This document shows, piece by piece, positions 58,408 to 64,000 of a stretch of DNA of 64,000 nt. Every line of letters starts with the position of its first letter. The stretch's first letter is position 1. The position numbers were made by a program, and so were the translations under genes. The stretch covers positions 310,001 through 374,000 of the forward strand of contig NZ_AUWR01000008.1 in NCBI RefSeq assembly GCF_000455125.1. The letters run 5' to 3'. The notes under the pieces were generated by a model, which was not told the DNA's origin, searched no databases, and was given only the letters and a program-made list of their open reading frames with translations. This DNA is from Mycobacterium sp. UM_WGJ. Lineage in GTDB: Bacteria; Actinomycetota; Actinomycetes; Mycobacteriales; Mycobacteriaceae.

Positions 58408-59259
58408 ATGGGCGGAACCGAGCCGACGGTCTGCGACCTGCTGACGCTGCTTGCGGGCCGGCGGGTCGCGGTGCTCACCGGCGCCGGCATCTCCACCGAT
58501 TCGGGCATTCCGGACTATCGCGGCCCGGACTCCCCGCCGAGCAACCCGATGACCATCGCCCAGTTCACCGGCGACCAGGTGTTTCGTCAGCGGTACTGGG
58601 CTCGCAACCACATCGGCTGGCGCCACATGGCCGACACCGCACCCAACATCGGGCACTTGGCAGTGGCCGCGCTGGAAGAGGCCGGCGTGGTGAGCGGGGT
58701 GATCACCCAGAACGTCGATCTGCTGCACACCAAAGCCGGGAGCCGGCGCGTGGTGGATCTGCACGGCAGCTACGCCACGGTGATCTGCTTGACCTGCGGG
58801 CAATCCTTGAGCCGAGGCGCGTTGCACGAGCAGCTCGAGCAGCTCAACCCCGGGTTCATCGACCGGGCGGGAAAGCTCGGCGGTATCGCCGTGGCGCCCG
58901 ACGCGGACGCCGTCGTCACCGATACCGCGTCATTCCGTTTCGTCGACTGCCGGCACTGCGGCGGGATACTCAAGCCCGACATCGTCTACTTCGGCGAAAG
59001 CGTCCCCAAAGAGCGCGTCGCCCAATCTTATTCGATGGTCGAGGACGCCGAGGCATTGCTGGTGGCGGGTTCGTCGCTGACGGTGTTCTCCGGCTACCGG
59101 TTTGTTCGCCATGCCGCCGCGCGCGGTGTCCCGGTCGCGATCATCAACCGCGGCCCCACCCGCGGCGATGACTTGGCCGACGTCAAGATCGACGGCGGTT
59201 GTTCACCGGCACTGGCGCTGCTGGCCGCAGAGCTGCCCTGCGAAATTTCGTCGCGGTAA
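58408..59259 (+). CDS. Sir2-family NAD-dependent deacylase
   Basis: A 283-residue sirtuin. GAGISTDSGIPDYRG binds NAD, QNVDLLH follows, and the catalytic His is in DLHGS. Zinc is held by the CLTC and CRHC pairs, and KPDIVYFGESVP closes the site. It releases nicotinamide, which matches the neighbouring hydrolase and nadE. It begins four bases after the hydrolase stop, so the two form an operon. A bit longer than the minimal bacterial CobB. Confidence 0.88.
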   Translation: MGGTEPTVCDLLTLLAGRRVAVLTGAGISTDSGIPDYRGPDSPPSNPMTIAQFTGDQVFRQRYWARNHIGWRHMADTAPNIGHLAVAALEEAGVVSGVITQNVDLLHTKAGSRRVVDLHGSYATVICLTCGQSLSRGALHEQLEQLNPGFIDRAGKLGGIAVAPDADAVVTDTASFRFVDCRHCGGILKPDIVYFGESVPKERVAQSYSMVEDAEALLVAGSSLTVFSGYRFVRHAAARGVPVAIINRGPTRGDDLADVKIDGGCSPALALLAAELPCEISSR

Positions 59260-59307
59260 TCCTCGGTAGCGGCACACAATCGCGGCAAAATCCGGCAGGA
59301 TGCTCGG

Positions 59308-60600
59308 GTGACGAAGCAGCGGCTCACGGCCGACCAGCGCAACTCGTTCCTCGCTGCCGTATTGGGCTGGTCGATGGATGCCTTCGACTACTTCATCGTG
59401 GTGTTCGTCTACGCCGACATCGCCAAGACCTTCGGCCACACCAAGACCGAGGTCGCGTTTCTGACCACCGCCACGCTGGTGATGCGCCCGCTGGGCGCGC
59501 TGCTGTTCGGCCTGTGGGCCGACCGGGTCGGCCGGCGAATACCGCTGATGGTCAACGTGATCTTCTATTCCACGGTGGGGTTCTTGTGTGCGTTCGCGCC
59601 CACCTTCACTGTGCTGGTGATTCTGCGTCTGCTCTACGGGATCGGGATGGGCGGCGAATGGGGGCTGGGCGCCGCGCTGGCCATGGAGAAGATCCCGCCG
59701 GAGCGCCGCGGGTTCTTCTCCGGGCTGCTGCAGGAGGGCTATCTGTTCGGCTACCTGGCCGCCACCCTGGCCTCGCTCCTGGTGAACGACGTGCTGGGGT
59801 TGTCCTGGCGCTGGCTGTTCGGGCTCTCGATCCTGCCGGCCATGGTCAGCCTGCTGATCCGCTACCGGGTGACGGAGTCCGAGATTTGGCAGGCTACCCA
59901 GGACCGGATGCGGTTGACCCAGACCAAGATTCGTGACGTGTTCACCGACGCCAAGGTGATCCGCCGATTCTGCTACCTGGTGTTGCTGATGACGGCGTTC
60001 AACTGGATGAGCCACGGCACGCACGACATCTATCCGACGTTTCTGACCTCCCCCGACGGCGCAGGTCTGTCCCATGTCACGGCCAAGTGGATCGCGGTGA
60101 TCTACAACATCGGCGGGATCATCGGCGGGCTGATCTTCGGCTCGCTGTCACAGCGGTTGGGCCGACGTTACGCGATCATCTGGGCCGCGACGATGGGCTT
60201 ACCGATCGTGCCGCTGTTCGCCTTGTCGCACACCGCGGGCATGCTGTGCCTGGGCTCGTTTCTGATCCAGATCTGCGTGCAGGGCGCCTGGGGCGTGATC
60301 CCGGCGCACCTGACCGAGATGTCGCCGGACGCGATCCGAGGCTTCTATCCGGGCGTGACCTACCAGCTGGGCAATCTCTTCGCCGCGTTCAACCTGCCGA
60401 TCCAGGAGCACTTGGCGGCCTCGCACGGCTACCCGTACGCCCTGGTTGTCACGCTGGTGCCCACGCTGATCGCCGTCATCGTGCTGACCGCGATCGGCAA
60501 GGACGCCACCGGCCGGCGGTTCGGACTGACCGAGCCGGGACCAACCGCATCAGAACGTGCAAGTCATGGCACGGATCCCGTGAATGAAGCTGCCCGCTAG
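59308..60600 (+). CDS. MFS transporter, SHS (sialate/lactate) type
   Basis: A 430-residue carrier with 12 predicted helices. The MFS motif [11 protein letters not shown] lies between helices 2 and 3, and [25 protein letters not shown] matches the sialate:H+ symporter/lactate permease (SHS) group. Likely a proton-coupled monocarboxylate or related acid importer. The GTG start is 48 bp after the sirtuin stop. Its last 51 bases overlap the 3' end of the convergent P450 gene. Confidence 0.82.
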   Translation: MTKQRLTADQRNSFLAAVLGWSMDAFDYFIVVFVYADIAKTFGHTKTEVAFLTTATLVMRPLGALLFGLWADRVGRRIPLMVNVIFYSTVGFLCAFAPTFTVLVILRLLYGIGMGGEWGLGAALAMEKIPPERRGFFSGLLQEGYLFGYLAATLASLLVNDVLGLSWRWLFGLSILPAMVSLLIRYRVTESEIWQATQDRMRLTQTKIRDVFTDAKVIRRFCYLVLLMTAFNWMSHGTHDIYPTFLTSPDGAGLSHVTAKWIAVIYNIGGIIGGLIFGSLSQRLGRRYAIIWAATMGLPIVPLFALSHTAGMLCLGSFLIQICVQGAWGVIPAHLTEMSPDAIRGFYPGVTYQLGNLFAAFNLPIQEHLAASHGYPYALVVTLVPTLIAVIVLTAIGKDATGRRFGLTEPGPTASERASHGTDPVNEAAR

Positions 60601-61809
60601 ATACTCCGGGTCGCCTGCCTCGATACCCGGCAGTTGATGGAGCAACTCGCCGAAGAGTGCCCGCAGCTGGGCCCGCGCCACATGGGTCCCCAGGCAGTAG
60701 TGCTGCCCGCCGCCGCCGAAACCCAGATGCGGATTCGGGTCGCGGCTCAGATCCAGGCGATCGGGCTGGTCGAACACCTGCGCATCCCAGTTGCCTGACG
60801 CATAGAACATGGCCACCTTGTCGCCGGCCCGAATGGTCTGGCCGCCGAGTTCGTAATCGGTTGCGGCGGTCCGGCGGAAGGTCATCACCGGCGTCGCGTA
60901 GCGGATGAACTCCTCTACCGCGGTCCCGATACGGCGGTCGAAGTCCTCCAGCAGCCACGCGCGTTGCTCGGGGAAGTCGGTGAGCGCCCGCAGGGCATGG
61001 CTGGCGGTCTGGCGGGTGGTGTCGTTGCCCGCCACCGCCAGCAGCACGAAGTAGGCGGACACCTCGGCGTCGGTGAGCCGGTCACCGTCGACCTCGGCGT
61101 TGACCAGGCTGCTGAACAGGTCGTCACCGGGAGTCTCACGGCGTTGCGCGGCCAGCGCGCCGGCGACCTGATGCAGATACATGATGTTTTCGCCCATCAC
61201 CGCCAGCGGGTCGCGCCCGGCGAGGAACACCGGGTCGTTGGTCGATACCAGGGCGTCGGCGGCATGGGCCACCTGCGCACGCTCGGAATCGGGAACGCCG
61301 ACCATGTCGGCCAACGTGCGCAGCGGCAGTTCCTTGGCGCAGTACTCGACGAAGTCGGCCCCACTGCCGGCGGCCTTGAGTTCGTCGACGATGGCCGTGG
61401 CGCTGGCCGTGATCGAGTCCTCGATGCGCCTGATCTGGCGGGGAGTGAACGCAGCGGTGGCCAGTTTGCGCAGTTTGGTGTGCCGGGGCGGATCCATGGC
61501 CAGGAAGGACTGGGTGGTCTCCAGCATCTCCGCGGGGATGTTCTCGAATTGCACACCCTTGCCGGACAGGAACACCTCGTTGGTGCGGCTCACCTCGACG
61601 ATGTCGGCGTGGCGGGTGACCGCCCAATAGCCGGGATCGTCGGGATCGTTGAGCATGGCGTCCTGCACAGGCGGGTGCCAGCTCACCGGACGCTCGGCAC
61701 GCAGCACCGCGAACGAGCGCTCCCGCTCCGCGGCGGTGCTGGACCAGAACGCGCGTGAGGACAGGTCGACCGCGTCGTAGCTGCGCAGCGCGGCGGATGG
61801 TGCGGTCAC
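60550..61809 (-). CDS. Cytochrome P450
   Basis: A 419-residue P450. The heme motif [11 protein letters not shown] holds the Cys ligand, the oxygen-binding helix has [14 protein letters not shown], and the ExxR motif is EEFIRY. CYP124/125/142-like mycobacterial enzymes hydroxylate sterol or lipid ends; I cannot assign the subfamily. GTG 61809 is chosen because AGGAGGT lies a few bases upstream; an ATG ten codons earlier is weaker. Divergent from a TetR gene with a perfect palindrome between. Confidence 0.88.
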   Translation of the reverse strand: MTAPSAALRSYDAVDLSSRAFWSSTAAERERSFAVLRAERPVSWHPPVQDAMLNDPDDPGYWAVTRHADIVEVSRTNEVFLSGKGVQFENIPAEMLETTQSFLAMDPPRHTKLRKLATAAFTPRQIRRIEDSITASATAIVDELKAAGSGADFVEYCAKELPLRTLADMVGVPDSERAQVAHAADALVSTNDPVFLAGRDPLAVMGENIMYLHQVAGALAAQRRETPGDDLFSSLVNAEVDGDRLTDAEVSAYFVLLAVAGNDTTRQTASHALRALTDFPEQRAWLLEDFDRRIGTAVEEFIRYATPVMTFRRTAATDYELGGQTIRAGDKVAMFYASGNWDAQVFDQPDRLDLSRDPNPHLGFGGGGQHYCLGTHVARAQLRALFGELLHQLPGIEAGDPEYLAGSFIHGIRAMTCTF

Positions 61810-61863
61810 GAGACCTCCTCGGGGTATGGCCCCGGTCACACCGGGCTCGAACCGACAGTAGGT

Positions 61864-61880
61864 CTAGACAGTCTGTCTAG
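61864..61880. promoter_or_regulatory. TetR operator between P450 and tetR
   Basis: CTAGACAG (61864-61871), T, CTGTCTAG (61873-61880): a perfect 17-bp inverted repeat in the 105-bp divergent intergenic region. It is the natural site for the adjacent TetR protein to control both genes. Confidence 0.78.
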
Positions 61881-61914
61881 TCAAGACGTCGGCCTTGCCG
61901 TTACGCTGCTCGCT

Positions 61915-62550
61915 GTGGCTTCTGTGACCCGCAAGCCCGCCGCCGGCCGCCAGGAGCGGCGCGAGGAGATCGAACGGCATCTCCTCGATGCCACCGAGCG
62001 ACTGATGAGCGCCGGCGCCAGCTTCACCGAACTCAGCGTGGACCGCCTTGCGACTGAGGCCGGCATCTCACGCGCCAGCTTCTACATCTACTTCGAGGAC
62101 AAGGGTCACCTGTTGCGCCGGCTCGCCGGCCAGGTGTTCGGCGATCTCGCCGCGGGGGCCGAGCGCTGGTGGGGCGTGGCGCAGCGCCGCGATCCCGGCG
62201 ATGTCCGCGCCGCGATGGCCGCGATCATCGCCAACTACCGGCGGCATCAACCACTGCTGATCGCGCTCAACGAGATGGCCGGCTACGACCCGCTGGTGGG
62301 CGCCACCTACCGGGACTTGCTGACCGGCATCTCCGGCCGGGTGGCCCAGGTCATCGAAGACGGCCAGGCCGACGGCTCCATTCGCCGCGAGTTGCCCGCC
62401 ACCGCAACCGCCAGCGCCCTCACCTGGATGGTGGAGCGGGTATGTCAGCAGAACCTGCCGGCCCGCGACGCCGACTACGATTCGGAACTCGCCACTGCCC
62501 TGACGGAAATCGTTTGGGGCGCACTGTATCTCAAGCCCACCGATCAGTAG
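61915..62550 (+). CDS. TetR-family regulator
   Basis: A 211-residue repressor. The helix-turn-helix spans about residues 40-61 (LSVDRLATEAGISRASFYIYF). The helical ligand domain ends ALTEIVWGALYL, as in mycobacterial EthR-like proteins. Probably represses the divergent P450 and itself through the palindrome at 61864; the ligand is perhaps the P450 substrate. Its stop overlaps the convergent hydrolase gene. Confidence 0.87.
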   Translation: MASVTRKPAAGRQERREEIERHLLDATERLMSAGASFTELSVDRLATEAGISRASFYIYFEDKGHLLRRLAGQVFGDLAAGAERWWGVAQRRDPGDVRAAMAAIIANYRRHQPLLIALNEMAGYDPLVGATYRDLLTGISGRVAQVIEDGQADGSIRRELPATATASALTWMVERVCQQNLPARDADYDSELATALTEIVWGALYLKPTDQ

Positions 62551-63248
62551 CTCCAGGCCGAGCGGTCATAACTGCGCTCGATACGCCGACGCCTCTTGCG
62601 CCGGGTGGGACAAAACACGTAGGTGAGGTTGCCGCGGGTGACCCGGATGTTGTCGGGACTGTCCAGGTTGACCCGGAAATAGTTGTTGTGCACGGTCACC
62701 AGTCCCAGCAGAGCGTTTCTGACGGCCAACGCGTCGACGTGTGCGGCGGGCAGGTTGGGAAAGTCGGCCATGCCGTCGTATTGGCGGCACAAATCCGTCA
62801 CCGCGAACCGGGTGTCCGCGGGCACACCGACGCCGCCGTAGTCGGGCAGCTTCATGAACGTGACCAGCTTCGGATCGGCCTGGTAGATGCCATGGAACGG
62901 CTGTTCGGGGTTGGCCAGCAGCAGAAACGACACCTTGTCGGTGGGGACCGGCGAGGTCGGCCCCTTCTCGCGCAACCACTTACAGGCGACCTGTGCCCCC
63001 ATGCTCACGGCGTAGACCAGTACGTCGTCGGCATCGGGTGCGGCGCTGAAGTGAGCGGTCAGCATGTCGTCGAGGGCTTGCGCACCGCGCTGCACCGCGG
63101 CGACGGCCGGGACATAGCGCAGGCCCTCGAAGTAGGTGTTGGGGTACTTGACGTTTGTCACGGTCTTGCCCCTGGTGACCGCACCGCGGCACATGAACCG
63201 CAGAAACCCACTCCAGCCGGCCCCGTCGATGGTGAATACGGTGCTCAT
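62544..63248 (-). CDS. PE-PPE-domain serine hydrolase without PE/PPE leader
   Basis: A 234-residue alpha/beta-hydrolase of the PE-PPE C-terminal type. FTIDGAGWSG starts the fold, VKYPNTYF and the nucleophile Ser in YAVSMGAQ follow, LLLANPEQP lies near residue 120, and a His is near VHNNYFR. There is no PE or PPE N-terminal domain and no signal peptide, so it may be cytoplasmic. The C-terminus is very basic (RRKRRRRIERS). Substrate unknown; relatives are esterases. Confidence 0.78.
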   Translation of the reverse strand: MSTVFTIDGAGWSGFLRFMCRGAVTRGKTVTNVKYPNTYFEGLRYVPAVAAVQRGAQALDDMLTAHFSAAPDADDVLVYAVSMGAQVACKWLREKGPTSPVPTDKVSFLLLANPEQPFHGIYQADPKLVTFMKLPDYGGVGVPADTRFAVTDLCRQYDGMADFPNLPAAHVDALAVRNALLGLVTVHNNYFRVNLDSPDNIRVTRGNLTYVFCPTRRKRRRRIERSYDRSAWSY

Positions 63249-63260
63249 GCGGACGAGTTC

Positions 63261-64000
63261 CTAAACTGCGACCAGATCGTCGGCATGCACCACCGGCCGG
63301 CGCGCGTCCGGTGCCAACTCGGCGGTCGAATGGCCGATCATGTCGTCCAGCTCGGCGGCGTCGTAGCCGACCACGCCGCGGGCCACCACGGCTCCGTCCG
63401 GGCCACACAGTTCGACCACGTCGCCGCCGTAGAACCTGCCCGCGACCGCGGTGATCCCGGCCGGCAGCAGGGAGCGCCGGCGATCCAGCACCGCCTCGAC
63501 CGCCCCGGCATCCAGCGTCAGCACCCCGGCCGCGTCGGCGGCGTGACGCACCCAGAACTTGCGTGCCGACAACCGTTGCGCCCGGGGCGCGAAGACGGTC
63601 CCCACCGATGCGTCGGAGAGGGCGGCAGCGGCCTCGCCGGCCGCGGCCAGCAACACCGGAACTCCCGCGTCGGCGGCCAGCAGTGCCGACGACAGTTTCG
63701 ACACCATGCCGCCGGTGCCCAGGTGGCTGCCCTCGCTGGCGACCACATCGGCGAGGTCATCCGGTCCGGCTACCTCGGGGACCAGGCGGGCCGGACCCTT
63801 ACGAGGATCGGAGTCATAGAGGCCGTCGATGTCGGAGAGCAGCACCAGTGCGTCGGCGCCCACCAGATGCGCGACCAGCGCCGAGAGGCGGTCGTTGTCG
63901 CCGAAGCGGATCTCGCTGGTGGCCACGGTGTCGTTCTCATTGACGATCGCCACCGCGTGCAACGCCCGCAGCCGGTCCAGGGTGCGGGCGGCGTTGGTGT
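63261..64000 (-). CDS. proB: ProB glutamate 5-kinase (5' end beyond the edge)
   Basis: The C-terminal 246 codons of glutamate 5-kinase, the first enzyme of proline synthesis. [21 protein letters not shown] and [14 protein letters not shown] are kinase motifs, GTGGMVSKL the conserved glycine loop, and the last about 80 residues are the PUA domain ([20 protein letters not shown]). The frame is open to the right edge. ProA is 13 kb to the left. Confidence 0.92.
   Translation of the reverse strand, partial: TNAARTLDRLRALHAVAIVNENDTVATSEIRFGDNDRLSALVAHLVGADALVLLSDIDGLYDSDPRKGPARLVPEVAGPDDLADVVASEGSHLGTGGMVSKLSSALLAADAGVPVLLAAAGEAAAALSDASVGTVFAPRAQRLSARKFWVRHAADAAGVLTLDAGAVEAVLDRRRSLLPAGITAVAGRFYGGDVVELCGPDGAVVARGVVGYDAAELDDMIGHSTAELAPDARRPVVHADDLVAV

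Overview
The window is chromosomal DNA from a GC-rich actinobacterium of the family Mycobacteriaceae. Support comes from mycobactin genes with IdeR iron boxes, an Rpf-type muralytic factor, an MmpS/MmpL pair, an Eis acetyltransferase, the octanoyltransferase and phosphatase of methylglucose lipopolysaccharide synthesis, and a gene order that largely follows the M. tuberculosis Rv2386c-Rv2440c segment as I remember it. I cannot name the species from sequence alone. No tRNA, rRNA, CRISPR array, prophage or insertion sequence was seen. Both window edges cut a gene (mbtM at the left, proB at the right).

Layout. 0-9.4 kb: iron acquisition. mbtM and mbtL lie on the minus strand behind two IdeR boxes, and mbtI has its own IdeR box. 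They are separated by an unfamiliar operon (SDR dehydrogenase, ferritin-like diiron protein, Baeyer-Villiger type flavin monooxygenase, MerR-like regulator) and an orphan CsoR-family repressor with a perfect palindrome at its promoter. 9.4-11.6 kb: hemW, rpfD and a membrane protein. 11.7-19 kb: assimilatory sulfur metabolism. nirA-cysH-sirohydrochlorin ferrochelatase run on the plus strand behind a leaderless cysteine-rich leader peptide. The sulfate importer subI-cysT-cysW-cysA runs on the minus strand, possibly also behind a short Cys-Cys leader. 19-29 kb: two tiny membrane proteins, a GH15 trehalase, a lipoprotein and lepA (which appears to lack any ordinary start codon), two tandem secreted paralogs, a PemK-like protein, a CBS protein, RNase Z-like hydrolase and rpsT. 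29-32.5 kb: holA, comEC, comEA. 32.5-42 kb: accessory metabolism (DUF4352-like lipoprotein, paired acyl-CoA dehydrogenases, eis, a DapB-fold reductase, a lipoprotein, mmpS-mmpL). 42-45.3 kb: a tightly coupled run nadD-rsfS-gpgP-octT-degV. 45.5-50.3 kb: a methyltransferase, a VWA/MoxR pair and proA. 50.3-54 kb: a 56-bp tandem repeat and a translationally coupled sensor cyclase and mechanosensitive channel with a cyclic-nucleotide-binding-like tail. 54-64 kb: rbsK, a methyltransferase, nadE, an isochorismatase-fold hydrolase, a sirtuin, an MFS carrier, a P450 with a divergent TetR repressor and its palindrome, a PE-PPE-domain hydrolase and proB.

How parts cooperate. MbtI makes salicylate, MbtM/MbtL supply the lipid tail of mycobactin, and all three carry iron boxes. 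SubI/CysTWA import sulfate, CysH reduces APS, NirA reduces sulfite, and the small chelatase makes siroheme for NirA; the leader peptide would tie this to cysteine supply. GpgP and OctT act early in methylglucose lipopolysaccharide synthesis. NadD, NadE, the amidohydrolase-like protein and the sirtuin all touch NAD metabolism. The most interesting leads are the cysteine leaders, the apparent AUC start of lepA, the cyclase/channel pair in which both nucleotide sites look degenerate, the His-less CsoR protein with its palindrome, and the diiron/monooxygenase operon.
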